Source of the DNA: Rhodoferax sp. GW822-FHT02A01
GTDB taxonomy: Bacteria > Pseudomonadota > Gammaproteobacteria > Burkholderiales > Burkholderiaceae_C
Reading direction: 5' to 3'
Assembly (NCBI RefSeq): GCF_038784515.1
Contig: NZ_CP152376.1
Span: forward strand, 4,774,001 to 4,838,000
DNA length: 64,000 bases
A program made the translations under genes and the position numbers. The notes beneath the pieces were generated by a model. It was not told the DNA's origin, made no database searches, and worked only from the letters and a program-made list of their open reading frames with translations. Below are positions 52,695 to 62,698 of this stretch, one piece after another (position 1 is the stretch's first letter; the number at the start of each line of letters is the position of its first letter).

Positions 52695-53872
52695 AACCCT
52701 TTGCCCTCCTAATTGCCGCCGTGCTGTGCGCCGCTACCGCAGCCCATGCGGCTACGGCCATCCAGTCCCTTCCTTACCAAAGAAATCACGCAGGGCACGC
52801 CGCGCCCTCCAAAGCCAAGACCAAGCTCAAGGTGAAGGCCAAAACCGCTTCGACCAACAGCAAGGCAACCGGCACTCCCTATGCCAGCCGACCGGAGGTG
52901 ATGCAACAGGCCGATGCCATTGCCGCACGCCGTGGGCTGGATGTGAACTGGGTGCGCCATGCGATCGGTGAGGCACGCCTTGTACCGGCCATCACCAAGG
53001 CCATTCTCCCGCCGCCCGCAGGCGTGCCCAAGAACTGGCAGGCCTACCGCAGCCGCTTCGTGGAGCCCGTGCGCATCAAGGCCGGAACCCAATTCTGGCT
53101 GGCCAACATCGAGACATTGCAGCGTGCCGAAGAACAGACCGGCGTGCCCGCCAGCATCATCGTGGGCATTCTTGGTGTGGAAACCATCTATGGACAGCAC
53201 ACCGGCAACTTCCGCGTGATCGATGCGCTGTGCACGCTTGCGTTCGACTTTCCCGCGGCCCACCCCAAGGCCGAGGCCCGCACTGCCTTCTTTCTGTCGG
53301 AGCTGGAAGAGTACCTGGCTCTGACCGCCCGCACCCACACCGATCCGCTGGCGCTGCGCGGCAGTTATGCCGGTGCCATGGGTTGGCCGCAGTTCATGCC
53401 GTCGAGCTGGGTCAAGTACGCCATTGACTTCGATGGTGACGGGCGCGTGGATCTGTTCAACAGCCAGGCCGATGTGATAGGGTCAGTCGCCAACTACTTC
53501 AAGGCCTTCAACTGGCAACGCGGCATGCCCACCCACTTTGGCGTCAGCGTGGACCCGGCCTTGTTTGACAAGGAAGCCCTGATGGCACCGGACATCGTGC
53601 CAACCTTCAGCGTGGAACAGCTGGCCGCCAAGGGCGTGCAAGTGGACGAAGCGGCAAGAACCTACGGTGGCCCCCTGGCCTTGATTGAACTGCAAAACGG
53701 GGACGCCGAACCGCTGTACCTGGCTGGCACTGAGAACTTTTACACCATCACCCGCTACAACTGGAGCAGCTACTACGCCATGGCCGTCATTGAGCTGGGC
53801 CGGGCCGTGGCCGATGCCATGGGTTCGCAGACCCAAATGGCCACAACGCGCGAAAGTGGCGTGACAAAATAA
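52691..53872 (+). CDS. mltB: Lytic murein transglycosylase B (MltB family)
   Basis: A 393-aa peptidoglycan lytic transglycosylase. The start is GTG at 52691, overlapping the previous stop, which gives a clean signal peptide (KPFALLIAAVLCAATAAHA). The catalytic Glu lies in IVGILGVETIYGQHTGNFRV, and conserved text GSYAGAMGWPQFMPSSWVKY and DFDGDGRVDLFN follows. No lipobox Cys is seen, so it is probably soluble in the periplasm. A basic linker (KAKTKLKVKAKT) follows the signal. Confidence 0.9.
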   Translation: MKPFALLIAAVLCAATAAHAATAIQSLPYQRNHAGHAAPSKAKTKLKVKAKTASTNSKATGTPYASRPEVMQQADAIAARRGLDVNWVRHAIGEARLVPAITKAILPPPAGVPKNWQAYRSRFVEPVRIKAGTQFWLANIETLQRAEEQTGVPASIIVGILGVETIYGQHTGNFRVIDALCTLAFDFPAAHPKAEARTAFFLSELEEYLALTARTHTDPLALRGSYAGAMGWPQFMPSSWVKYAIDFDGDGRVDLFNSQADVIGSVANYFKAFNWQRGMPTHFGVSVDPALFDKEALMAPDIVPTFSVEQLAAKGVQVDEAARTYGGPLALIELQNGDAEPLYLAGTENFYTITRYNWSSYYAMAVIELGRAVADAMGSQTQMATTRESGVTK

Positions 53873-53875
53873 GGC

Positions 53876-55135
53876 ATGGCCCCACCCAACGCCGCCCCCG
53901 AAAAAATGCTGCTGGATCGCTCCGATGCCAGCGCCACCATCGATCTGTATCGCGCCGCACTCGGCCCCATCCGTACGGACTACTACCTCAAGGCCTTCAC
54001 CCGCTTCGATGCGGCCGGCCGCAGCAGCCTGAGCTGGAATTGGGAAGCGGCGCTGCTCACGCTCAACTGGCTGGCATTTCGGCGCCTCTGGGGTGCAGCC
54101 CTGGCCTACGGCGGTGCGGTGGTGTTTGCGGCCCTGCTGCTGTTCGGCATTGGTCGCCTGGTATTCCAACTCCCTTCCAGCGGCCTGTGGGGATTGTTGG
54201 CGCTGCTGGTATTGGCAGCCATTGCGGTACCCGGTGCGCTGGGCAATGCCTGGCTGTATGCGGCAACCAACAAACGCATCGAGCGTGCGCTGGCCGACAG
54301 CGCCACGCTGGAAGAAGCGCAGACCCTGCTGCAACAGCAGTTGGCCGGACGGCGGCGCTTGGGGCTCCTCGCGGGCTTGAATGTGGTGCTGTGCGCCCTG
54401 GTGGCCGTCATCGTGCAGTCCCTACCTGACACCGGTAGCTTGCCCCTGAACAGTAGCAAGATGGGCCAGGCGCCTACCGCGACCGTGGAAGAGTGGCAAG
54501 CCGCACAGGGCAAGCAAGCAGTAGCAATGGCATCTGCGCCGCAAGATACCGCCTCGGCACCGGCCACGCAGGCATCCAACACCGTTTCGCGCATGAGCCA
54601 GGGTATGGTGCAGGTGGCCAACTCGGCCGCAGTACCCGAACCACAGAGCGCGACTTCCGCTCCCATGCCAACGCCAACGCCCGTTTCCGCGCCAACGCCT
54701 GCGCCGGCAGCTTCAACACCTGTTGCCGCATCTGCTGCAACGCCGACGGCGCAAGCCCCGGCCAAAGCAGAAAAACCGGCCAAGGTCGCAAAAGGCAAGA
54801 AGGCGGCAAAGGCAGAAGCCCGGGCCCATGCAGAGGCCGCCAGGAGTGCGCGCGCAGCCAAACCCAAACCGGCGGCATCCAGCCCGGCGGCTGCGGCGCA
54901 GACTGCAGACAGCTATGTGGTCAACGTGGGACTGTTTGCCGACGAGAACAACGCCCGCAATGCCTACACCAAGCTCAAGGATGCCGGTTTGCCCGCGCAA
55001 TCGCAGGAGGTCAAGTCGTCCAAGGGCCCGCGCACCCGGGTGCGGGTCGGTCCATTCGAGACCCAGGCCGAGGCCGACCGCGCGGCGGACACCATACGCG
55101 GCCTGCATCTGGAGGCCCAGGTCTTCAAGCCCTGA
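53876..55135 (+). CDS. SPOR domain-containing protein with DUF2628-like membrane region
   Basis: A 419-aa protein. The N-terminal part (LYRAALGPIRTDYYLKAFTR, FDAAGRSSLSWNWEAAL) leads into two or more membrane helices (residues about 75-125) and another at about 165-185. A long Ala/Pro/Thr/Lys low-complexity linker (about 235-345) connects to a C-terminal SPOR domain (YVVNVGLFADENNARNAYTK), which binds denuded septal peptidoglycan. It follows mltB by 3 bp, so a role in septal wall remodelling is likely. Confidence 0.82.
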   Translation: MAPPNAAPEKMLLDRSDASATIDLYRAALGPIRTDYYLKAFTRFDAAGRSSLSWNWEAALLTLNWLAFRRLWGAALAYGGAVVFAALLLFGIGRLVFQLPSSGLWGLLALLVLAAIAVPGALGNAWLYAATNKRIERALADSATLEEAQTLLQQQLAGRRRLGLLAGLNVVLCALVAVIVQSLPDTGSLPLNSSKMGQAPTATVEEWQAAQGKQAVAMASAPQDTASAPATQASNTVSRMSQGMVQVANSAAVPEPQSATSAPMPTPTPVSAPTPAPAASTPVAASAATPTAQAPAKAEKPAKVAKGKKAAKAEARAHAEAARSARAAKPKPAASSPAAAAQTADSYVVNVGLFADENNARNAYTKLKDAGLPAQSQEVKSSKGPRTRVRVGPFETQAEADRAADTIRGLHLEAQVFKP

Positions 55136-55159
55136 AAGACCTGTGCCGATGCGCGGCGT

Positions 55160-56029
55160 TTACAGCACGGCAGCGCTTTCAAACAGCGGGTACAGCGTAT
55201 CCAGCCAGGCGTCCATCTCTGCTTCGACCACATTCAAATGGGTCAGGCAGGCCGCTCCAAACCGGTCCCATTCGCGGTGCACTGTAACGACCTCATGCCG
55301 CGCCACCAGCGTCTCGGCCACCAGTGCCATGGCAACCAGCGTACGCACTTCTTCCGAAAAGCCCTTGTCCTGCAATATGGTGAAGTCATGGTGCAGGCGT
55401 ACGGCCAGCGCAACCACCGGGGGTAGCCGCCAGGTCTTGGCAACTATGGCGCCCACCACCGCGTGGTCGGTCTTGTGGGCGGCATTCTCGGTCTGGGCGA
55501 AGCTGCGATCCTGACGCGCCAGAGCCTCGGCCAGCGTTCCGGCATAGCCTTTGACACCCATCAACAGGATGGGTATGCCAACGTGGCAAAACAGTCCGCA
55601 GGTATGGGCGATGTCCGGGTCCACGCCATACAGCTGCCTGGCAATGAAGCCCATGGCAATGGCGCGCCGGGTGGACGTCTCCCAGAAATGCTCGATGAGC
55701 GGTGAGTTGACCCGAATCGCGTTGCGCGTGAGAAAGCACGTCAGGATGTCAATGGTCTGCCCCACACCCAGCATGGCCACGGCCTGTGCCACGGTGGAAG
55801 CAGAACGCGAGCGTGCGTACAAAGGGCTGTTGGCAATGCGCAGCAGGGATGCGGCCATGGCCACGTCGCTGGCGGCAATACGCGCAATTTCTCCGGGGTC
55901 CGGATCGCCCTTGCCTACTTCCTTGCGCAACTCCATCAAAAGGTCCGGGCAAGGCGGTATGACGATGTCCTTCACAGGGCCCTTGTCCCGCGCGTGATCC
56001 AGTTCCCGGTCAATCTCAGCTACGTCCAT
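55160..56029 (-). CDS. HDOD domain-containing protein
   Basis: A 289-aa single-domain HDOD protein, a degenerate relative of HD phosphohydrolases used in signalling. Characteristic text is [40 protein letters not shown] and the later [20 protein letters not shown]. The start at 56029 has an AAGGGG site upstream. It is divergent from a chemoreceptor gene. Partners are unknown. Confidence 0.88.
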   Translation of the reverse strand: MDVAEIDRELDHARDKGPVKDIVIPPCPDLLMELRKEVGKGDPDPGEIARIAASDVAMAASLLRIANSPLYARSRSASTVAQAVAMLGVGQTIDILTCFLTRNAIRVNSPLIEHFWETSTRRAIAMGFIARQLYGVDPDIAHTCGLFCHVGIPILLMGVKGYAGTLAEALARQDRSFAQTENAAHKTDHAVVGAIVAKTWRLPPVVALAVRLHHDFTILQDKGFSEEVRTLVAMALVAETLVARHEVVTVHREWDRFGAACLTHLNVVEAEMDAWLDTLYPLFESAAVL

Positions 56030-56168
56030 ACAGGCCCCTTTTGACAAAGATTATCGGTGGGATGTTTCGCGTCCGCGGTTGACTTCAGTCAAAGACTTTG
56101 GGGTGATGAAGGTGCCACAGTCGGCAAAAGTGACATGTTTGTGTCACGCATGTAAAGAGGAGACGATC

Positions 56169-57731
56169 ATGTTTCATTTTGATTCCCTCACGATTTCCCG
56201 TCGACTGGCACTTCTGACAGCCATCTGCCTGCTGGGCATCAGTGCATTGGTGGCCTTTCTGCTGGTGACTGAACGCACACTCATCATGGAAGAGCGGCAA
56301 CTGGGTGTGCAGCAGGCGGTGGAAACGGCGCATGGTGTGGTGAGTCACTTTCATGCTCAGGTGGCCGCCGGAAAGCTCTCGGATGAAGAGGCCCGCAAGA
56401 GCGCCATGAACGCCCTGAAGGTGATGCGCTACAGCGGCAACGAGTACTTCTGGATCAACGACATGGATGCGCACATGGTGATGCATCCGATCAAGCCGGA
56501 AATGGACGGCAAGGATGTCAGCGACACCCAAGACCCCACCGGCAAGCACCTGTTCGTGGAATTCGCTCAGACGGTCAAGACCAACGGCAGTGGCTTTGTC
56601 TGGTACCTCTGGCCCAAACCCGGCAGCGACACGCCGGTGCAGAAGGTGTCTTTTGTCAAGGGCTTTGCGCCCTGGGGTTGGGTGCTGGGTTCGGGGGTGT
56701 ATGTGGACACGGTGGACAAATACATCTCCCAACGGATCTTCCACGCCACGTTGGCCACCGTGGTGTTCGCTGCTGTGCTGATTGCGGTGAGCATGCTGAT
56801 CTCGCGCGGGGTCATCTCGCTGCTGGGTGCAGAACCGGTGAAGGCCGTGGCAATTACGCAGCGCATGGCCGGTGGTGATCTGGCCACGCCCATTGAACTG
56901 CGTGCGGGTGACCAGACCAGTCTGTTGCATGCCATACAGGGTATGCAGCGCAGCTTTGCCTCCATCGTGAGTGAGGTTCGCCGCGGCGCGCTAGGTGTTG
57001 CCGCCGCCAGTACAGATATCGCCCAAAGCGATGCCGATCTGTCGGCCCGCACCGAACACCAGGCCAGCGCACTGGAAGAAACCGCTGCCAATATGCAGGA
57101 GCTCAATGCCACAGTGCAACGCAATGCCGACTCGGCCCGGCAGGCCAATCAGCTGGCAGTGAGTGCTTCGGCGGTTGCGACCAAGGGTGGAGCCGTGGTC
57201 AGCCAGGTGGTAGACACCATGAAGGGCATCAATGAAGCCTCCACACGCATCTCCGCCATCATCAGCGTGATCGACGGCATTGCCTTCCAGACCAACATCC
57301 TGGCGCTCAATGCAGCCGTTGAAGCAGCACGGGCGGGCGAGCAGGGACGCGGCTTTGCCGTGGTTGCCAGTGAAGTGCGCCTGCTGGCTGGTCGCAGTGC
57401 CGAGGCCGCGCGTGAAATCAAGACCCTGATCAGTACCAGTGTGGAACGCGTGGAGCAAGGCACACTGCAAGTCGATCAGGCGGGTGCCACCATGCAGGAA
57501 GTGGTGGACTCCATACGGCGGGTCACCGACATCATGACCGAAATCACCAGTGCCAGCGAAGAGCAGGCACTGGGAGTGGCTCAGATTGGTGAAGCTGTTG
57601 GCTCACTGGACCATGCAACCCAGCAGAATGCCGCCCTGGTGCACGAGATGGCCGACGCCGCTGCGCGACTGAAATCACTGGCCGATGACCTGGTGCACAA
57701 CGTTTCCGTATTCAAGCTGGAAACGTCGTGA
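56169..57731 (+). CDS. Methyl-accepting chemotaxis protein with Cache sensor
   Basis: A 520-aa chemoreceptor. An N-terminal helix ([20 protein letters not shown]) precedes a periplasmic single-Cache (sCache_2) domain containing [20 protein letters not shown] and [20 protein letters not shown] second membrane helix (about 210-230), HAMP and the signalling hairpin follow; the tip reads [37 protein letters not shown]. sCache_2 receptors often sense small organic acids. The ATG at 56169 follows a GAGGAG site. Confidence 0.93.
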   Translation: MFHFDSLTISRRLALLTAICLLGISALVAFLLVTERTLIMEERQLGVQQAVETAHGVVSHFHAQVAAGKLSDEEARKSAMNALKVMRYSGNEYFWINDMDAHMVMHPIKPEMDGKDVSDTQDPTGKHLFVEFAQTVKTNGSGFVWYLWPKPGSDTPVQKVSFVKGFAPWGWVLGSGVYVDTVDKYISQRIFHATLATVVFAAVLIAVSMLISRGVISLLGAEPVKAVAITQRMAGGDLATPIELRAGDQTSLLHAIQGMQRSFASIVSEVRRGALGVAAASTDIAQSDADLSARTEHQASALEETAANMQELNATVQRNADSARQANQLAVSASAVATKGGAVVSQVVDTMKGINEASTRISAIISVIDGIAFQTNILALNAAVEAARAGEQGRGFAVVASEVRLLAGRSAEAAREIKTLISTSVERVEQGTLQVDQAGATMQEVVDSIRRVTDIMTEITSASEEQALGVAQIGEAVGSLDHATQQNAALVHEMADAAARLKSLADDLVHNVSVFKLETS

Positions 57732-57744
57732 CCGCCCTGCGCCG

Positions 57745-58701
57745 TCAGGCTCCCGCGACCAGGAACTCGCGGCTGATGTGCGCGCCCAGATCGTTCACAC
57801 GGTCCAGGAACTGTGTGAGATAGGCGTGCAGGCCCGTGGCGAGAATCTCGTCGATGCGGCCGTACTTGAGTTCAGCGCGCAGCTTGCCCGCGCGACGCAG
57901 AGTTTCGCTGGCAGGATTGCTGGAGACCAGGGCCAGGTTGTTCACCACCTCATTGAGGCTGGCGTGCAATGAGCGCGGCATGTCAGGCTTGAGGATGAGC
58001 AGCTCGGCCACGCGCTCAGGCTGGATCACATCGCGGTAGACCTTGCGGTAGACCTCGAAGGCCGAGACGCTGCGCAGGATGGCGCTCCAGTGGTAGAAGT
58101 CGTATTCCTGGTCGCGCTCATTGGCCACGCCATAAAAGTCGCTCTGCACCGCATGGAACTTCACATCCACCAGACGCGCGGTGTTGTCGGCGCGCTCCAG
58201 GAATGTGCCCATGCGCATGAAGTACAGGGCCTCGTCCATCAGCATGGTGCCCACGGTGACACCGCGTGAGAGGTGCGAGCGGAACTTCACCCATTCAAAG
58301 AACTGCGCGGGATCGGCCTCGAACTCGCCGCTCTTGATCATGCGCTTGACTTCCAGCCAGGTCTGGTTGAGCGTCTCCCAGACTTCGGTGGTCAGGGTGC
58401 CACGCACGGCACGCGCATTTTCCCGGGCAGCGCCCAGGCAGGAGACGATGGAGGACGGATTGCTTTCGTCCTTGACCATGAAGCTCATCACATTCTGCGC
58501 TGTGACCGTTTCAAAGCGCTTGTTGTAGGCACCGGTGAGTTCGCTGATGCTCAGCAGGCCCTGCCATCCCATGAGGGCCACGGCTTCGGATTGGGGCAGC
58601 AGTGAAGTCTGGTAATTCACATCCAGCATGCGCGCGGTGTTCTCGGCCCGCTCGGTATAGCGGGACATCCAGAAGAGGTGATCGGCGGTACGTGACAGCA
58701 T
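57745..58701 (-). CDS. Alpha-E domain-containing protein
   Basis: A 318-aa all-helical alpha-E protein. Conserved text includes LSRTADHLFWMSRYTERAEN at the N-terminus and FLERADNTARLVDVKFHAVQ in the second half. The family is nearly always next to the circularly permuted ATP-grasp protein and a transglutaminase, forming a possible peptide-synthesis or modification system. It lies 3 bp after the ATP-grasp gene and converges with the chemoreceptor gene. Confidence 0.9.
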   Translation of the reverse strand: MLSRTADHLFWMSRYTERAENTARMLDVNYQTSLLPQSEAVALMGWQGLLSISELTGAYNKRFETVTAQNVMSFMVKDESNPSSIVSCLGAARENARAVRGTLTTEVWETLNQTWLEVKRMIKSGEFEADPAQFFEWVKFRSHLSRGVTVGTMLMDEALYFMRMGTFLERADNTARLVDVKFHAVQSDFYGVANERDQEYDFYHWSAILRSVSAFEVYRKVYRDVIQPERVAELLILKPDMPRSLHASLNEVVNNLALVSSNPASETLRRAGKLRAELKYGRIDEILATGLHAYLTQFLDRVNDLGAHISREFLVAGA

Positions 58702-58704
58702 GTT

Positions 58705-60162
58705 CTAGTTCTCCAAAATCCAGGTATCTTTGGTGCCGCCGCCCTGGCTGCTGTTCACCACCAGCGAGCCCTCCTTCAGGGCCACCCGTGTCAGGCCGCC
58801 GGGCACCATCTGCACCGTCTTGCCAGAGAGAACATAAGGGCGCAAATCAATGTGGCGCGGTGCGATGCCGCTTTCCACAAAGGTGGGGCAACTCGAGAGG
58901 CTGAGCGTGGGCTGCGCGATGTAGCCGCTGGGATTGGCCAGCAGGGCCTTGCGGAAGTCTTCTATTTCTGCGTTGGTTGCAGCCGGTCCCACCAGCATGC
59001 CGTAGCCACCGGCGCCGTGCACTTCCTTGACCACCAGATCCTTCAGGTTGGCCAGGGTGTAGGCCAGATCGTCCTTGTTGCGGCACATGTAGGTGGGGAC
59101 GTTGTTCAGGATGGGCTTTTCACCCAGGTAGAACTCGATCATCTTGGGCACATACGGGTAGATGGACTTGTCGTCCGCGATGCCCGTGCCCACTGCGTTG
59201 CAGATGGTCACATGGCCCGAGCGGTAGGCATCCACCAGCCCGGCACAACCCAGGGTGGAGGTCGGGCGGAACACGGTGGGGTCCAGGAAGTCGTCATCCA
59301 CACGGCGGTAGATCACGTCCACGCGACGCGGTCCGCGCGTGGTGCGCATGTAGACGAACTTGTCCTTCACAAAAAGGTCTTGGCCTTCGACCAGTTCCAC
59401 GCCCATCTGCTGGGCCAGGAAGGCATGCTCGAAGTAGGCGCTGTTGTACATGCCGGGAGTCAACACCACCACCGTGGGGTCGGCGCTGGTCTCGGGGCTG
59501 CTGGCGCGCAGCGTTTCCAGCAACAGGTCGGGGTAGTGCGCGATCGGTGCAACGCGGTGTGCACTGAACAAGTCGGGGAACAGCCGCATCATCATCTTGC
59601 GGTCTTCCAGCATGTAGCTCACACCACTGGGCACGCGCAGGTTGTCTTCCAGCACGTAGTACTCGCCGTTGCCCTTGGCGTCGGGCGCACGCACGATGTC
59701 GATGCCGGAGATGTGGGAATAGATCTGGTGCGGCACGTCCACGCCCACCATCTCGGGGCGGAACTGGGCATTGCCCTCGATCTGGTCGCGCGGCACGACG
59801 CCGGCCTTGAGGATTTCCTGCTCGTGGTAGATGTCGTGGATGAAGCGGTTGAGCGCATTGACGCGTTGCACCAGGCCTTTTTCCATGCTGGCCCACTCGT
59901 GGGCAGGAATGATGCGGGGGATGAGGTCAAAGGGAATCAGACGTTCGGTACCGGCTCCGCTCTCGTCCTTCTCACCGTACACCGCGAACGTGATGCCGAC
60001 GCGGCGGAAGATCATTTCCGCCTCCTCGCGCCGCTTGGCCATCATGTCGCCAGGTTGGCGGGCCAGCCACTCATCGTAGATCTTGTAGTGATCGCGGATT
60101 TGCTCACCTTTGGAGAAGAACTCGTAGGGCAGCTTGGTGTACATCTCGTCAAATTTCTGCAT
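58705..60162 (-). CDS. Circularly permuted type 2 ATP-grasp protein
   Basis: A 485-aa protein of the ATP-grasp group, beginning MQKFDEMYTKLPYEFFSKGE. Characteristic segments are GITFAVYGEKDESGAGTERL, LVVKEVHGAGGYGMLVGPAA (nucleotide-binding loop) and HIDLRPYVLSGKTVQMVPGG. It probably forms an amide bond using ATP. The start at 60162 has GAGGAT upstream; longer frames to 60345 overlap comEC. The alpha-E partner follows, while the transglutaminase partner begins at 63671, on the other side of comEC. Confidence 0.9.
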   Translation of the reverse strand: MQKFDEMYTKLPYEFFSKGEQIRDHYKIYDEWLARQPGDMMAKRREEAEMIFRRVGITFAVYGEKDESGAGTERLIPFDLIPRIIPAHEWASMEKGLVQRVNALNRFIHDIYHEQEILKAGVVPRDQIEGNAQFRPEMVGVDVPHQIYSHISGIDIVRAPDAKGNGEYYVLEDNLRVPSGVSYMLEDRKMMMRLFPDLFSAHRVAPIAHYPDLLLETLRASSPETSADPTVVVLTPGMYNSAYFEHAFLAQQMGVELVEGQDLFVKDKFVYMRTTRGPRRVDVIYRRVDDDFLDPTVFRPTSTLGCAGLVDAYRSGHVTICNAVGTGIADDKSIYPYVPKMIEFYLGEKPILNNVPTYMCRNKDDLAYTLANLKDLVVKEVHGAGGYGMLVGPAATNAEIEDFRKALLANPSGYIAQPTLSLSSCPTFVESGIAPRHIDLRPYVLSGKTVQMVPGGLTRVALKEGSLVVNSSQGGGTKDTWILEN

Positions 60163-60251
60163 AAATCCTCTTGAACTCAATCTCTGTTGATCTTCTAAGC
60201 AAGCTTCGCACCAACATACTAACCCTGATTCATCGCTCGACTCATGCACTC

Positions 60252-61912
60252 CTATGGAACACGGTGACTCCAGTAATGCACGCTTTCGGTACGCGTGCAG
60301 TGCACCTGCGCAGGCTCTGTCGAGAGCCATTGCATAGCACCACAATGAGGCGAGTCACGCACCACAATGCCGCGCTCCTGGTAGCGCTGCAAGACCGTGG
60401 CAGCCGGATGTCCGTAGCGGTTGCGATACCCCGATTGAACCCATGCTTCATGCGGCTGCACGGCATCCAGAAACGCATCGCTGCTGGAGGTCTTGCTGCC
60501 GTGGTGAGGGACCAGCAGCAAGTCTGCCTTGATGGCAGCTTGGGCCGCAACCAGCGCATCCTCCTGGGGCTTTTCAATATCGCCTACCAACAATGCCACC
60601 ACGGGCACGGGCATGGCGGCACTCTGGATGCGCAGCACGCAGGACAGCGCGTTGGGCTTGCGCGGTGATTCGTAATCCCCAGCCTGCGGATGCAGCATGT
60701 CGAACTGCACGCCGTCCCACTCCCAATGCTGGCCCGCCACACAGCGCTGCGCCGGATGCACAGCTTGCAGCCTGTCGTCCGCCGCAATGGAGCTCAGCAG
60801 GGTGGACTGGGGTTGCATGGTCAGAACCGCCGCAGCGCCGCCGATATGGTCGGTATCGCGGTGGCTGATCACCACCGTATCCAGACGCGTGTTGAGGGCC
60901 TGCAGCAGGGGCAACAGCACGCGGTGTCCGGCATCACTCTCCAGGCTGTAGCGCGGCCCGGCGTCGTACAACAGCGCATGACTGGCCGTGCGCACCAGCA
61001 CGGCATTGCCCTGCCCCACGTCGGCCGCCAACAACTCGAACGCACCGTGGCCCGGAACCGCCGCCTGCCACAGCAGCACCGGCAACAGGAGCGGCAGCCC
61101 CAGACCGCGTACATGCCAGGGCAGACGCGCCAGCAGCAGAATCCCGCCCACAACACCGGCCGCTGCCAGCCACCAGGGCGCCGCAGGCAATGCCAGTGTG
61201 GCCCAGGGCCAAGCCACCAACGCCTGCAGCACGGACAGCAGCAGCGCAATGGCGCTGCCTGCCAAATTCCACAACCACGGCCAGGCAACGCCAGCCATCG
61301 CCAGCGGCGTGAGCACCAGCGTGACCCAGGGAATGGCAAAGGCATTGGCCACCAGCCCGACGATGGACAACTGCCCAAACAGGAACAGCGTGAGCGGCGC
61401 CAGTGCCACCGTGACCACCCATTGCTCGCGCAGCATGGCGCGCAGGCGCGCCGCGGCATCCTGCAGCCGGCCATCCGCAACCGGCTCGCGCAAGGCGCCG
61501 TCATCTGTGGCAAACAGAACACCCACCGCCACAAAACTGAGCCAGAAGCCAGCCTGCAATAGCGCCCAGGGATCCATGGCCACCACCGCCGCACACGCCA
61601 GCATCCAGGTCTGCGGCCAGGGCCAACGCGCTCCGGACAGCCTGAGCACGGTCACGATACCCAGCATCAGGCAGGTGCGCTGCGCCGGAATCCCCCAACC
61701 CGAAAACACGGCATACGCCAAGGCCAGTGCCAGGCCGCCGACCCGGGCGGCGGTGGGTGCGGGCAACCACAAGCACAAGGGCCCCGATCGGCGCCACAGC
61801 CAGCCGACCAGCCAGGCAGCAGCCCAGGCGAACATCGTGATGTGCAAACCGGAGATACTGACCAGATGCGCCACTCCCGCAGCACGAAACACGTCCCAGT
61901 CCACCCGGTCTA
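60252..61912 (-). pseudogene. comEC: comEC, C-terminal fragment (split by insertion)
   Basis: C-terminal two thirds of the DNA-uptake channel ComEC/Rec2. It contains the multi-helix competence domain from DWDVFRAAGVAHLVSISGLH, followed by the metallo-beta-lactamase-like domain (LLAADVGQGNAVLVR, VVISHRDTDHIGGAAAVL, LLVPHHGSKTSSSDAFL). The coding sequence continues directly from the N-terminal fragment once the 61913-62705 insertion and one target repeat are removed. Within the fragment no further frameshift was noticed, so the break looks recent. A GTG at 61904 could start translation of a truncated protein, but without the N-terminal part it is unlikely to work. Confidence 0.88.
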
Positions 61913-61920
61913 TGGTTTTT

Positions 61921-62226
61921 GGTAATTTAGTCCTTCCCTGGGCAATGAGTTCTTCCCTAGGAATTTTGGGTAAATAGTTCTTCCCTGAGTCTCGATTTCA
62001 GTGAAAGCGCAGGATAAAAGAGTTATTCCCTAAAGCGCCGAAACCCGCGCCAATAGCGGCTTTCCGAATGGGCAGCTGAAATTTGTCCTACCTTGCAGGA
62101 AACCTCAACATTGCACACTCAAAGGCAATAACTGCAGCCTCCTTCTCTCTCAGGCGTTAGAGAATGTAACTGACCGTTGATTTATAAGGAATTTTCCACT
62201 TATTGGGCAAATAGTGATTCCCTGAG
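61921..62226 (+). repeat. Left-end direct copies of the element's subterminal motif
   Basis: Copies at 61921-61940, 61940-61960, 61968-61989, 62012-62033 and 62205-62226 follow the pattern GGGYAAATAGTTCTTCCCTG with a few changes each. A weaker sixth is at 62236-62259. Probable transposase-binding sites. Confidence 0.7.
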
Positions 62227-62516
62227 ATATGCCATGGGTAATTGAGTCGTTCGCTTTAGGCTTGGAAATTGGCCTTCCGGAAATGATCGCCAACGTGATG
62301 CAGCGATATGGCAAAGAGCTACACAGCCTTCGCAAGAGTACCCGGCAATAGAAAACTTCTCCGGCAGCATTCGGCAGTACTTATCGAAAACGCTCCTTGA
62401 AAATCCGCTCCTAACAAAGTGCGGGAGTGCAACTAACCGCCCCCATTGGGTGCCTCAGCATCCAAAGAGCAGATTGATTCAAATTTGGTGCACTCTTGCG
62501 GATGCAATCTTTTCGG

Positions 62517-62698
62517 TCAGAGAAAGACTCTTTTACCCACATGTGCGGAAGGACCCAATATGCCAGGGAAGCACTCATTTGCCCGCCCAAATGTGGTTTG
62601 GGCAGCTCGAAGAGTTAGCCCTTCTTAAAAGTTCGTTGATTTTCCTCAGTTTTTCTTTATTTATTGAGGAAATAGCTCAAGGAAGAACTCTTTTTCCC
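62517..62698 (-). repeat. Right-end inverted copies of the element's subterminal motif
   Basis: The same motif occurs on the opposite strand at 62676-62698, 62562-62584 and 62517-62538. On that strand each reads GGG, an A-rich stretch, then GAGTNCTTCCCTG with variations. Confidence 0.65.

Noticed and set aside
62229-62351. 40-codon frame inside the comEC insertion (MPWVIESFALGLEIGLPEMI...)
   Set aside because: Codon use is plausible, but there is no ribosome site, it starts directly after a repeat copy, and no similarity is recognised. It could be a gene remnant.
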